DNA from: Pelagibacterales bacterium SAG-MED11 | GTDB taxonomy: Bacteria; Pseudomonadota; Alphaproteobacteria; Pelagibacterales; Pelagibacteraceae | Length of the DNA: 64,000 bases | Reading direction: 5' to 3' | Assembly (NCBI GenBank): GCA_014654265.1 | Contig: JACWDI010000001.1 | Span: forward strand, 329,437 to 393,436 | Shown here: positions 49,869 to 59,058 of the stretch, in pieces | How positions within the stretch are numbered: position 1 is the stretch's first letter | Layout: every line of letters starts with the position of its first letter | Program-made: the position numbers and the translations under genes | The notes under the pieces: model-generated | Database searches by the model: none | What the model was told of the DNA's origin: nothing | Seen by the model: only the letters and a program-made list of their open reading frames with translations

Positions 49869-51329
49869 ATGAATTCTGTTGTAATAGGTTCTGGGTTTGG
49901 AGGCATAGCTGCTGCACTTCGTCTAAAAGCTAAAGGTCACAATGTTACTTTAATTGAAAAACATCCTGACCTTGGAGGGAGAGCAAGGGTATTTAAAAAA
50001 AATGGATTTACCTATGATGGTGGCCCAACAGTTATTACAGCACCATACCTAATAAATGAATTATTTGAATTATTTGAAAAAGATCCAAAAAATTATATTA
50101 AATTATCTCCACTCAAGGTTTGGTATCAATTTGTTTTTGAGGATAATTCTAAATTCAACTATTCAGGTAATGAAAATGAGATGAAAAGTCAAATTGCAGA
50201 AATGAGTAAAGATGATGTTATAGGTTATGAAAAATTAGTTAACTTTACGAAAAAAATTTTTGACAAAGGGTTTACAGAATTAGCCGATGTTCCATTTGAT
50301 AAACCTTTAGTCATGATGCAACAACTACCAGCTCTATTGAAGCTTAAAAGTTATAAGTCAGTTTATTCATTGGTTTCGTCTTATATAAAAAATGAAAAAT
50401 TAAGAAGAATGTTAAGTATGCATCCACTTTTAGTTGGAGGAAATCCTTTTACTACAACCTCTATCTATGGACTTATCTTATATTTAGAAAAAAAATGGGG
50501 CATCCATTATTCAATGGGTGGAACAGGAAATATTATAAAGGGTTTTGAAAAGTTGATGAATGAAGTTGACATAGAAATAATTAAAGGTCATGAAGTTAAA
50601 AAAATTATTTCTAATGGTAATAAAATAACTGGTATTCAATTAGATAATCAAACTCATATTGAAACTAATAATGTTATTTGTAACGCAGATCCGCCTGCTG
50701 TTTATGAAAAAATGTTAAATGGAAATTCTAATAATTCACTTATGTTTAAGTGGAAAAAAAATAGAATGGAATATTCAATGGGTTTATTTGTTTATTATTT
50801 TGGTACAAAAAAAAAGTATGAAAATGTAGAACACCATACTATTAAGTTTGGAAATAAATACAAAGAACATCTTGATGACATATTTAATAATAAAAAATTA
50901 AATAATGATATTAGTTACTATCTTCATAGACCATCTGCTACTGATAAATCTATGGCTCCAGAAGGGCAAGATTGTTTTTATGTTCTAGTTCCAGTTCCAA
51001 ATAACCAATCAAAAATTGATTGGTCTATTGAAGGAGAGAAAATGAAAGATTTGGTAATTGATAAAATGGAAAAGGATTTAATGCCAAATCTAAGAAAAAA
51101 TATTATTGAAGATTTTTATTTAACACCTGATTACTTTGAAAAAGATTTAAATACAAAATACGGTTCTGGTTTTTCAATCCAGCCAAAATTTTCTCAATCA
51201 GCTTATTTTAGATTTCACAATAAGTCAGAGATATATGATGGACTTTATTTTGTAGGAGCAGGTACTCATCCAGGAGCTGGCGTACCTGGGGTACTTTCTT
51301 CAGCAAAAGTATTAGATAAAATTTTATAA
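49869..51329 (+). CDS. crtI: Phytoene desaturase CrtI
   Basis: A 486-residue FAD oxidoreductase of the CrtI type that turns phytoene into lycopene. The N-terminal dinucleotide motif is VIGSGFGGIAAALRL, followed by GGRARVFKKNGFTYDGGPTVIT, a YSMGGTGNIIKGFEKL block, and the C-terminal GLYFVGAGTHPGAGVPGVLSSA signature. First gene of the crtI-crtB-crtY-blh run; overlaps crtB by one base. No crtE is in the window. Confidence 0.95.
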   Translation: MNSVVIGSGFGGIAAALRLKAKGHNVTLIEKHPDLGGRARVFKKNGFTYDGGPTVITAPYLINELFELFEKDPKNYIKLSPLKVWYQFVFEDNSKFNYSGNENEMKSQIAEMSKDDVIGYEKLVNFTKKIFDKGFTELADVPFDKPLVMMQQLPALLKLKSYKSVYSLVSSYIKNEKLRRMLSMHPLLVGGNPFTTTSIYGLILYLEKKWGIHYSMGGTGNIIKGFEKLMNEVDIEIIKGHEVKKIISNGNKITGIQLDNQTHIETNNVICNADPPAVYEKMLNGNSNNSLMFKWKKNRMEYSMGLFVYYFGTKKKYENVEHHTIKFGNKYKEHLDDIFNNKKLNNDISYYLHRPSATDKSMAPEGQDCFYVLVPVPNNQSKIDWSIEGEKMKDLVIDKMEKDLMPNLRKNIIEDFYLTPDYFEKDLNTKYGSGFSIQPKFSQSAYFRFHNKSEIYDGLYFVGAGTHPGAGVPGVLSSAKVLDKIL

Positions 51330-52180
51330 TGTCTAATAAAAGTTACTTATCTGTTTATGCCAAATCGTTCAGTTGGGCTGGTTTTTTTTTACCCAAAAAA
51401 ACGTTAGAAAAATGTTCTGCTTTGTATGATTTTTGTAGAGTCGCAGATAACATTGCAGATGATAATGAAAATATAGAAAATAAAGAAAAAAAATTTAATC
51501 ATTTTGAAAATAATTTTAATCAAAAAAACTTTGATGATCCTATTATCAAAAATATGTGGGATCTTATTGAAGAATTCAATATATCCTTGAAAATTGTTCA
51601 AGATTTACTGATGGGAATAAAATCAGACATTAAAGATAAAGTTGAATTAGATACAAAGAAAGATCTGTTGGTTTACTCGTACAGAGTAGCTGGAACTGTT
51701 GGATTGATGATGGCAAAAATTTTAAAAGTTAATAAAAAAAGTTCACTCAAGTCAGCAATCGATCTAGGAATTGCGATGCAACTTACTAATATATCGAGGG
51801 ATGTAATTGAAGATTCTAAAAATAATCGTTTTTACATAAATGAAAACTTTGAGGAAATTTTATCAACCATCAATCTTGCTGATACTTTTTATGAAAATTC
51901 ATTTTATTCAATTAAGGATATACCTTTTAGTTTCCGTTTTTCTATTCTGGTAGCTAGAAGAGTTTATAGAAAAATAGGATATAAGATAAAAAATAAAAAA
52001 AATTTAGAAAATTATCTAAATTCAGGAAAGATATATGTATCGAATGTTGAAAAAGTCTTTGAGACTTTTCTATCAGTTTTTGACTTAATTAGACTATCGT
52101 ACAGTCATAAATTAGATGATGAAATACAACATGATCATAATTTGATAAATCAGGAAATAAATTTAGATGAAAGAATTTGA
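51329..52180 (+). CDS. crtB: Phytoene synthase CrtB
   Basis: A 283-residue trans-isoprenyl synthase condensing two GGPP into phytoene. The two Asp-rich motifs are YDFCRVADNIADD and NISRDVIEDSKNNRFYI, and the N-terminal KSFSWAGFFLPKK and RVAGTVGLMMAKI are typical. It overlaps crtI by one base and crtY by 14, so it is translated from the same message. Confidence 0.95.
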   Translation: MSNKSYLSVYAKSFSWAGFFLPKKTLEKCSALYDFCRVADNIADDNENIENKEKKFNHFENNFNQKNFDDPIIKNMWDLIEEFNISLKIVQDLLMGIKSDIKDKVELDTKKDLLVYSYRVAGTVGLMMAKILKVNKKSSLKSAIDLGIAMQLTNISRDVIEDSKNNRFYINENFEEILSTINLADTFYENSFYSIKDIPFSFRFSILVARRVYRKIGYKIKNKKNLENYLNSGKIYVSNVEKVFETFLSVFDLIRLSYSHKLDDEIQHDHNLINQEINLDERI

Positions 52181-53234
52181 TTATATTATTGTTGGTGGTG
52201 GTTGTGCAGGATTATCACTTGCGTATGAACTTGAGATCAATGAAAAATTAAAAAATAAAACTTTAGCTATTATTGAGCCAAGAGCAGAATATAAAAAAGA
52301 CAAAACCTGGTCTTTTTGGAAAGTATCAGCACATAATTTTGATGATTGTGTTAAAAAAAATTGGGAAAATTTTTCTATTAATATACCAAAAAAAACTAAT
52401 TATTTAGAATGCAACATTTATCCATACCAAAGTATTGATAGTGGGCTGTTCTATGAAAAAATTAACAGTAAGTTAAAAGAAAATAATAATATTTCTTTCT
52501 TTAAAGATATAAGCGAAATTAATTCAAAAAATTCTTTTGTTTTTAATAGTGTTCCATCAATTAAAAAGGATCATCGTAATCTTTGGCAGCATTTTTGTGG
52601 TGTAGAAGTTGAAACTAAAAACGATTTCTTTGATGATGAAATTTTTAATCTTATGGATTTTGATTGTGATCAAAAAGAAAGTGTGCATTTTTTTTACACT
52701 CTACCCTATTCAAAGACTAAGGCTTTAATTGAAACTACATGGTTATCAAAAATGAATGATGACACTCAAAAAGACTATGACACTCAAATTAAAGATTATA
52801 TTGAAAATCACTTAAATTTAAAAAATTACAAAATAATTTACAAAGAAGAAGGTGCAATACCTCTTTTTTACCCAATAAATGAAAAAGTTAAAAACAAAAT
52901 AAATATTGGAACTGCTGGAGGTATGACGAGATTAAGTACGGGTTACACTTTTCTAAATATTCAAGAACACAGTAGATATATAAGAGAGAATATCGAGAAT
53001 ATTACTCATGCTAAAAAATATAAAATCAGTAATAAGTATCAATTTTTAGATGAGATATTTCTTAGAGTTCTTGAAAAACACCCAGAAAAAATGCCTGAAA
53101 TTTTTTTTAAAATGTTTAAGGCCTCTCCAAAGACTGTTATAAAATTTTTGTCTAATAAAAGTAATTTTTTTGAGGATTTATCTATTATTTTTAGAATGCC
53201 AAAATTGACTTTTATTAAGGCTTTATTTTATTAA
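52167..53234 (+). CDS. crtY: Lycopene beta-cyclase CrtY
   Basis: A 355-residue flavin-fold cyclase converting lycopene to beta-carotene. The N-terminal motif is IIVGGGCAGLSLAYEL, then DKTWSFWKVS, FFYTLPYSKTKALIETTWLS and the C-terminal IGTAGGMTRLSTGYTFLNIQ, all characteristic of proteobacterial CrtY. It sits between crtB and blh. Together they supply beta-carotene for retinal. Confidence 0.93.
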   Translation: MKEFDYIIVGGGCAGLSLAYELEINEKLKNKTLAIIEPRAEYKKDKTWSFWKVSAHNFDDCVKKNWENFSINIPKKTNYLECNIYPYQSIDSGLFYEKINSKLKENNNISFFKDISEINSKNSFVFNSVPSIKKDHRNLWQHFCGVEVETKNDFFDDEIFNLMDFDCDQKESVHFFYTLPYSKTKALIETTWLSKMNDDTQKDYDTQIKDYIENHLNLKNYKIIYKEEGAIPLFYPINEKVKNKINIGTAGGMTRLSTGYTFLNIQEHSRYIRENIENITHAKKYKISNKYQFLDEIFLRVLEKHPEKMPEIFFKMFKASPKTVIKFLSNKSNFFEDLSIIFRMPKLTFIKALFY

Positions 53235-53246
53235 TTTAATAAAAAA

Positions 53247-54182
53247 ATGAAAAACCAATTAAAAAAAATAAATTTTAATCATTCTTTCATTTTTTTTTTA
53301 TTTTGTAATATTTTTTCTTTAACAATTTTAAAATTTGAGAATTTAGTATTTTCACCATTATTCTGTTTACTTTTAATTTTAAGTATTGGGGTTTCTCATG
53401 GTTCACTTGATCATATAAAAGGAAAAAAACTTCTAAAAATTTTTGAAATAAAAAATACTTATATTTTTTATTTGCTATATATTTTTATTGCTTCAACTGT
53501 AATAGTCTTATGGACAATCATGCCATCAGTTTCATTAACAATCTTTCTAATAGTTGCTTCATTTCACTTTGGCAAAGAAGATACTCAGTTTTTAATAATT
53601 GAAAATTCATATTATAACCAATTATTATTTTTCTTGAAAGGTTTGCTCGTAATTTTAGCACCTATGTTTTTTCATTTTGAAGAAACAATATCTATATTCA
53701 AATTATTACTTATTGATAACGAGTCTTTTTATAGAACTTTAGATTTTATTGAAATGAATAACCTTATACTATTTGGTATTATTTTAAGCACATTATCCAG
53801 TATTTTATTATTTACCAAAGAATTTGAATTAAAAAAGTTTACTATTTTTTTAGATTATTTTTCAATTTTAATTATAAATTATTATTTGTCACCTCTGATG
53901 GCATTTACAATTTATTTTTGTTTTTTACATTCTACTAGACACGGTATTACTTTGATGCATGAGTTAGATGAGAATGATTTAAAGAATGGGCTAAAAATTT
54001 TCATAAAAAAAGCTCTGCCCTTAACCATTCTTACTGCTACCTTTTGTTTACTTGGGCTTTATTTATTAAATAATTCATACAATTTCGATAGTTCAATTCT
54101 AAAAATTATATTTATAGGTTTGGCGTCTTTAACCTTTCCACATATATTGCTTGAGTATTTAATAGAAAAAAATGAAAAATAA
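53247..54182 (+). CDS. blh: Beta-carotene 15,15'-dioxygenase, Brp/Blh family
   Basis: A 311-residue membrane protein with about eight hydrophobic segments. Conserved His residues occur in GVSHGSLDH, SFHFGKED and FLHSTRHGITLMHELDEND, matching the iron-binding histidines of Brp/Blh. It cleaves beta-carotene to two retinals. Retinal is the chromophore of proteorhodopsin, which is not in this window. It overlaps ispH by 11 bases. Low sequence complexity of the membrane segments is typical here. Confidence 0.9.
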   Translation: MKNQLKKINFNHSFIFFLFCNIFSLTILKFENLVFSPLFCLLLILSIGVSHGSLDHIKGKKLLKIFEIKNTYIFYLLYIFIASTVIVLWTIMPSVSLTIFLIVASFHFGKEDTQFLIIENSYYNQLLFFLKGLLVILAPMFFHFEETISIFKLLLIDNESFYRTLDFIEMNNLILFGIILSTLSSILLFTKEFELKKFTIFLDYFSILIINYYLSPLMAFTIYFCFLHSTRHGITLMHELDENDLKNGLKIFIKKALPLTILTATFCLLGLYLLNNSYNFDSSILKIIFIGLASLTFPHILLEYLIEKNEK

Positions 54183-55116
54183 AGAATTGAAAATATTACT
54201 GTCAGCTCCTAGAGGTTTTTGTGCTGGTGTAGAAAGAGCTATAGAGATTGTTGAAAAATCAATTCAGAAATTTGGTACTCCAGTATATGTTCGTCATGAA
54301 ATAGTGCACAATAAATATGTGGTAGATGATTTAAAAAATAAAGGAGCTATTTTTGTTGAAGAACTAGAGGAGATAGAAGATAAAACTAGACCAGTTATTT
54401 TTTCAGCTCATGGTGTTCCAAAAAAAATTCCAGAGGACGCTAAAAACTACAATATGACTTATGTTGATGCTACATGCCCATTGGTGTCAAAAGTACACAG
54501 AGAAGCTGAAAATCTAAATAAAGCTGGATATCATTTAATTTTAATAGGACATCAAAATCACCCTGAAGTAATTGGTACTATGGGACAGTTGCCCAAAGGA
54601 TCAATTGATCTTATTCAAAATGAAGATGAAGCCAAAAACTATAAAATTCAAAATAACAAAAAAATTTCTTATGTTACTCAAACAACATTATCAGTAGATG
54701 ATACAAAAGATATAATCCAAATATTAAAAGATAGATTTCCAAATATAAAAGAACCTTTGAAAGAGGATATTTGTTATGCCACTACAAACAGGCAAATGGC
54801 AGTCAAAAATATTGCAAAAAAATGTGACTTATTTTTTGTGATAGGAAGTAGAAATTCATCTAATTCAGTTAGATTAGTAGAGGTAGCAAAAAAATTTGGC
54901 TGCTCTAATTCAATATTAATTCATTCACAAAGTGAAATTCCATTTGATTTAATCAAAAACGCGAATACGATTGGTGTTTCTTCTGGAGCTTCTGCTCCTG
55001 AGATTCTAGTTGATAATTTTATCAATGAGCTAAAAAATAGATTTACAGTCAGTATAGATGAGGTAGAAATTATTAAGGAAAACGTTGTTTTCAAAGCTCC
55101 AAAAAAATTAAATTAA
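54172..55116 (+). CDS. ispH: 4-hydroxy-3-methylbut-2-enyl diphosphate reductase IspH
   Basis: A 314-residue 4Fe-4S enzyme for the last MEP-pathway step, making IPP and DMAPP. The three cluster cysteines are in RGFCAGVERAIEIV, DATCPLVSKVHREA and DICYATTNRQ; GHQNHPEVIGTMGQ contains a substrate-binding His. It is translationally linked to blh upstream, and precedes thrB and rnhA, the ispH-thrB-rnhA order known in alphaproteobacteria. Confidence 0.96.
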   Translation: MKNKELKILLSAPRGFCAGVERAIEIVEKSIQKFGTPVYVRHEIVHNKYVVDDLKNKGAIFVEELEEIEDKTRPVIFSAHGVPKKIPEDAKNYNMTYVDATCPLVSKVHREAENLNKAGYHLILIGHQNHPEVIGTMGQLPKGSIDLIQNEDEAKNYKIQNNKKISYVTQTTLSVDDTKDIIQILKDRFPNIKEPLKEDICYATTNRQMAVKNIAKKCDLFFVIGSRNSSNSVRLVEVAKKFGCSNSILIHSQSEIPFDLIKNANTIGVSSGASAPEILVDNFINELKNRFTVSIDEVEIIKENVVFKAPKKLN

Positions 55117-55117
55117 A

Positions 55118-56083
55118 ATGGCTGTTTATACAAAAATAAATAAAAAAGATATTTCTTATATCAATAAAAAATTTGAAATAGATAAAATTATTAGTTTTAA
55201 GGGTATCAAACAAGGGATTGAAAATACTAACTATCTATTAAAATCAAAAAATAAAAAATTTATACTTACAATCTTTGAAAAAAGAGTCTCTCAAAATGAA
55301 ATACCTTTTTTTATGAAGTTAATGGATCAATTAGATAATTCAAAAATAAATTGCCCAAAACCTCAAAAAAATAAAAATGGAAACTACCTAGTTAGAATAA
55401 GAAAAAAGTCAGCTTGTATTGTTTCCTTTTTAGAGGGAAAAGATAAAAAGTTGCTTAATTTAAAAAATTGTCACGAAATAGGTAAAATGATTGCTGGAAT
55501 GCATTTATCCACAAAAAAAATAAATCTTTCCAGGAAAAACTCTATGGGTATCAAATATCTTAATCCGTTACTTAACAGTATTAAATTTAAATCAAAAAAA
55601 TTTACTAATATAGAAAAATTTCTAAAGATAAATTTTAAAGATATCAAAATGAAATGGCCAAAAAAATTACCTAGTGGGATAATTCATGGAGATTTATTTA
55701 TAGATAATATTTTTTTTAAAAAAGGTAAATTATCAGGAGTAATTGATTTTTACTTTGCTGCAAACGACTATTTTATGTATGAAATTGCTATTTGTGTTAA
55801 TGCACTATGTTTTGACAAAAGAGCCTCTAAATTTTTCTTAAATAAAAAAAAGGTAAAAAATTTAATTAAAGGATATGAGAGTGTAAAAAAAGTTTCAACT
55901 GCAGAAAAAAAATCATTAAATATTTTATGTCGTGGTGCAGCAATGAGGTATTTTCTAACTAGACTTTTTGACTATTCAAATACACCAAAATCAGCGCTCA
56001 TTAAAATAAAGGATCCGAGAGAGTATTATCAAAAACTCCTAATACACAATAATTTAAAAACTTATAAAGATTATTTAAGGTAA
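55118..56083 (+). CDS. thrB: Homoserine kinase (ChoK-like ThrB type II)
   Basis: A 321-residue kinase of the aminoglycoside/choline-kinase fold, the alphaproteobacterial replacement for GHMP-type ThrB. N-terminal MAVYTKINKKDISYI and KGIKQGIENTNYLLKS match the type II enzyme, and the active site is GIIHGDLFIDNIFF with VIDFYFA. It phosphorylates homoserine for threonine synthesis; thrC lies nearby on the other strand. One-base overlap with rnhA. Confidence 0.93.
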   Translation: MAVYTKINKKDISYINKKFEIDKIISFKGIKQGIENTNYLLKSKNKKFILTIFEKRVSQNEIPFFMKLMDQLDNSKINCPKPQKNKNGNYLVRIRKKSACIVSFLEGKDKKLLNLKNCHEIGKMIAGMHLSTKKINLSRKNSMGIKYLNPLLNSIKFKSKKFTNIEKFLKINFKDIKMKWPKKLPSGIIHGDLFIDNIFFKKGKLSGVIDFYFAANDYFMYEIAICVNALCFDKRASKFFLNKKKVKNLIKGYESVKKVSTAEKKSLNILCRGAAMRYFLTRLFDYSNTPKSALIKIKDPREYYQKLLIHNNLKTYKDYLR

Positions 56084-56505
56084 TGATTAAGATATACACT
56101 GACGGTTCATGTATTGGAAATCCTGGTAAAGGTGGTTGGGCGGCAATTATATTAAGTGATGGAAAAAAAACTGAAATAAAAGGAAGTAAAAAAAATACTA
56201 CAAATAATCAAATGGAATTATTAGCACCTATACAAGCTCTTAAAAAAATTCCAAAAGGCAGCAAAGTTGAAATTTTTACAGACTCTAAATATGTAAAGTC
56301 TGGAATAACAGAATGGATACATAACTGGAAAAAAAATGGATGGAAAACTGCAAACAAAAAAGAGGTAAGCAATAAAGAACTTTGGACAGAATTAGATCTA
56401 CTAAATAATGAATTTGAAGTAAATTGGAATTGGGTAAAAGCACATTCAACTGACAAATTAAATAATGAAGTAGATTTACTTGCTAGAAATGCTGCAAACT
56501 CATAA
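56083..56505 (+). CDS. rnhA: Ribonuclease HI
   Basis: A 140-residue RNase H1 with the full catalytic tetrad: Asp in YTDGSCIGNPGKGGWAAI, Glu in NNQMELLAPIQAL, Asp in FTDSKYVKSGI and Asp in NNEVDLLARNAA. The handle region (HNWKKNGWKTANKKEV) is present as in E. coli. It is the third gene of ispH-thrB-rnhA. A 30-base gap follows before the convergent peroxiredoxin gene, with no clear terminator. Confidence 0.97.
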   Translation: MIKIYTDGSCIGNPGKGGWAAIILSDGKKTEIKGSKKNTTNNQMELLAPIQALKKIPKGSKVEIFTDSKYVKSGITEWIHNWKKNGWKTANKKEVSNKELWTELDLLNNEFEVNWNWVKAHSTDKLNNEVDLLARNAANS

Positions 56506-56535
56506 TTGAGGCACCTGGCAACACAACTGTCCTAA

Positions 56536-57024
56536 CTATATTAAATTATTTAATAAATTCTCTGCTGAAGTTAAGCCACATTCTTTAGTTTCTTTTTCAA
56601 CATGCATATTAACAACTGTGAAGTTTTCAATAACCATTAAATATCGATTTGATCTAATTCCCATTCCTTTTGCATTTCGATCAACTTCTGCACCAATAGC
56701 TTTCGTGAAAAACAAATACGGATCGGATAACATTTTTATGCTATTTCCAGTATTATTAATCTCACCCCAACCATTCATTACATAAGGGTCATTTACTGAT
56801 AAACAAAATATATTTTCTATTCCTTTAGCTTTAATTTTATCTGCATTTGTAACAAAACCTGGTAAGTGAAGTTTTGAACAAGTTGATGTAAATGCCCCTG
56901 GCAAACCAAACAAAACATTTTTCCCATCACCTATTATTTCTCTTAATTTACTTTTTTGAGGTTCTCCATCAACAAGTTGAAAAATATCTGTATCTGGTAT
57001 TTGATCTTTTATTTTAAGTTTCAT
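56536..57024 (-). CDS. Peroxiredoxin of the Prx5/AhpC-TSA family
   Basis: A 162-residue peroxidase. The peroxidatic site is GLPGAFTSTCSKLHLPGFV, the Prx5-type P-G-A-F-T-x3-C motif; NDPYVMNGWG and the C-terminal Cys in KECGLTSAEN (possible resolving residue) follow. It reduces hydrogen peroxide and alkyl hydroperoxides with thiol donors. It overlaps thrC by 4 bases on the minus strand. Confidence 0.93.
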   Translation of the reverse strand: MKLKIKDQIPDTDIFQLVDGEPQKSKLREIIGDGKNVLFGLPGAFTSTCSKLHLPGFVTNADKIKAKGIENIFCLSVNDPYVMNGWGEINNTGNSIKMLSDPYLFFTKAIGAEVDRNAKGMGIRSNRYLMVIENFTVVNMHVEKETKECGLTSAENLLNNLI

Positions 57025-58394
57025 ATTGAATTCATTACATATTTTTTAACTTTTTCAATATCATTTGAAAGAAGTTCAAATTTTTCTTTTCTGTCATTAA
57101 CATATTTAAGACTATCTGGTAAATTTTCAGTTTTTGAGATTGCATCTTCTATTGCTTTTGGAAATTTGCAAGGGTGCGCAGTTGATAATACAATGCAATT
57201 TTTTTCTAATCCTAATTTTCTCACAGCACCAATACCTACAGCAGTATGTGGATCAACTACCATCTGATGCTCATCATTAATTGTCTTTATCATTTCTACA
57301 GTCTCGTTTTCGTCAAGCATCTCAGATATAAAATTCTTTTTAATTTTATCTAAATCACTTTTATCAATTTTATAAGTATTATTTCTTATTTCAACCATTA
57401 CATCTTTTGTAACTTCGGAGTTACTATCTTTTATGTCATATAGAAGCCTTTCGAAATTACTTGCTATTTGTATATCCATGCTTGGAGTATTTGTTTCCTC
57501 CACTTTTTTTTGAGTATAGTCGCCACCCGATATTGCTCTGTGAAGTATGTCATTTTTATTTGTAGCCACAATTAGTTTATCAATTGGAAGACCTAGTTTT
57601 TTTGCTAAGTAACCAGCATAAATATCACCAAAGTTACCTGTTGGAACAGAAAAAGATAAAGGTTGACCATTTCCAACTTTAAAATAAGCGTAAAAATAAT
57701 ACACCGATTGAGCAATAATTCTTGCCCAATTAATTGAATTTACACCCGACATATTAATTGCTTTAGAAAATTTTTCGTCGTTAAACATTGCTTTTACTAA
57801 ATTTTGACAATCATCAAAATTACCCTCAACTGCAATATTAAATACGTTACTCTCTTCATGTATTGTCATTAGTCTTCTTTGTACTGGTGAAATTTTATTA
57901 TTTGGGTGCAATACAAAAACATTTAAATTGCTTTTTCCTTTTAAAGCATCTATCGCAGCTGCTCCAGTGTCGCCTGAAGTTGCTACTATTATATTAATTT
58001 TTTTTTGATCACGTCCTAAATGATATTGATAAAAATTACCTATTAGTTGCATAGCGATATCTTTAAAAGCAAGTGTTGGACCGTGAAATAGTTCTAAAAC
58101 TTTAAGATCTCCTAGATCAGAGATTTTTACAACATCATTAGATCTGAAATTTGAGTACGATTTTGAAATCATCGAGATTAGGTCATCTTTAGACATAAAA
58201 TCTCCAATAAATGGATAAATTATTTCAGCAGCTAAGTCATTGTAACTAAGATTTTTTAGATTATTTAATTCCTCTTTTTTAAATTGTTTAATTGATTTTG
58301 GGACGAAAAGACCTCCATCATCTGCCAAACCTTTAAGAAAAACATCTTTAAAAGTAAAATTTTTCTGATTATTTCTTGTACTAATATAATTCAT
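57021..58394 (-). CDS. thrC: Threonine synthase ThrC
   Basis: A 457-residue PLP enzyme for the final threonine step. The N-terminal MNYISTRNNQKNFTFKDVFL, the PLP Lys in LFHGPTLAFKDIAMQL, VATSGDTGAAAIDAL, and SINWARIIAQSVYYFYAY are the standard signatures of the bacterial long-type enzyme. It is placed between surf1 (no gap) and the peroxiredoxin gene, downstream of the cytochrome oxidase operon, while thrB is on the opposite strand 1 kb away. Confidence 0.96.
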   Translation of the reverse strand: MNYISTRNNQKNFTFKDVFLKGLADDGGLFVPKSIKQFKKEELNNLKNLSYNDLAAEIIYPFIGDFMSKDDLISMISKSYSNFRSNDVVKISDLGDLKVLELFHGPTLAFKDIAMQLIGNFYQYHLGRDQKKINIIVATSGDTGAAAIDALKGKSNLNVFVLHPNNKISPVQRRLMTIHEESNVFNIAVEGNFDDCQNLVKAMFNDEKFSKAINMSGVNSINWARIIAQSVYYFYAYFKVGNGQPLSFSVPTGNFGDIYAGYLAKKLGLPIDKLIVATNKNDILHRAISGGDYTQKKVEETNTPSMDIQIASNFERLLYDIKDSNSEVTKDVMVEIRNNTYKIDKSDLDKIKKNFISEMLDENETVEMIKTINDEHQMVVDPHTAVGIGAVRKLGLEKNCIVLSTAHPCKFPKAIEDAISKTENLPDSLKYVNDRKEKFELLSNDIEKVKKYVMNSI

Positions 58395-59048
58395 TTAATA
58401 ATTCTTTTTTCTAAAATATAAATATAACAAAAGAATTGAAATCGCTAATGAAAACCAAGTAAGAGCATATTTTTGATGATTATTAGAAATATCGGCAGTA
58501 ATTTTTTTTGGTTTGGGAACTTGATAATTTCCATTTAAATAAATTATATATTTAGAGAATTCTTTTCCTGTAAATTTTGATATGTCCTCTCTATTTAAAC
58601 TAAACCAATAATTTTTCTCTAAATCATTATCTGGTTTAAAAATATTCTTTCTTCCTTGTAATTTTAAAGTTCCAATTATATCATTTTCATCAAATACATT
58701 AATCTCTTGAGAGTTTTTTTTTTCAAAAGGTATCCAGCCTCTATTAATCAAATAATTAGTATCATTTATTAAAATTGGATTTATAACTTCAAAGCCTGGT
58801 GTTCCAGTATTATTTAGATTGTATAAATAAATTTGTTTCTCAAAATCTATTGACCCTGATGTTTTTATTTTAAGATAATTTTCTACGTTAGAGTTTGTTA
58901 ATTCAACAGGTGGATTTTTTAAAGAATTTTCAATTTCTGATATTAAATTGTTCTTCCAATTTAAACGAACAATTTGCCACGACCCTAGGGCAACAAAAAC
59001 TAAAATAAAAAAAATTACAAATACTGAAAATAAAAACTTATGTTTCAA
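58395..59048 (-). CDS. SURF1-family cytochrome oxidase assembly protein
   Basis: A 217-residue membrane protein of the SURF1 family, which helps insert heme a into subunit I. TM1 is FLFSVFVIFFILVFVALGSW followed by QIVRLNWKNNLI, the central domain has FEVINPILINDTNYLINRGWIP, and the second TM near the C-terminus is YALTWFSLAISILLLYLYF. The TTG at 59048 is chosen because an ATG at 59147 would overlap cox3 by 89 bases with out-of-frame sequence unlikely to be protein. It lies after cox3 and directly before thrC. Confidence 0.82.
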   Translation of the reverse strand: MKHKFLFSVFVIFFILVFVALGSWQIVRLNWKNNLISEIENSLKNPPVELTNSNVENYLKIKTSGSIDFEKQIYLYNLNNTGTPGFEVINPILINDTNYLINRGWIPFEKKNSQEINVFDENDIIGTLKLQGRKNIFKPDNDLEKNYWFSLNREDISKFTGKEFSKYIIYLNGNYQVPKPKKITADISNNHQKYALTWFSLAISILLLYLYFRKKNY

Positions 59049-59058
59049 GGAATATAAA

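Noticed and set aside
49869..54182. Proteorhodopsin gene within the carotenoid cluster
   Set aside because: No seven-helix protein with a retinal Lys motif occurs next to crt-blh in this window; the rhodopsin must be elsewhere if present.
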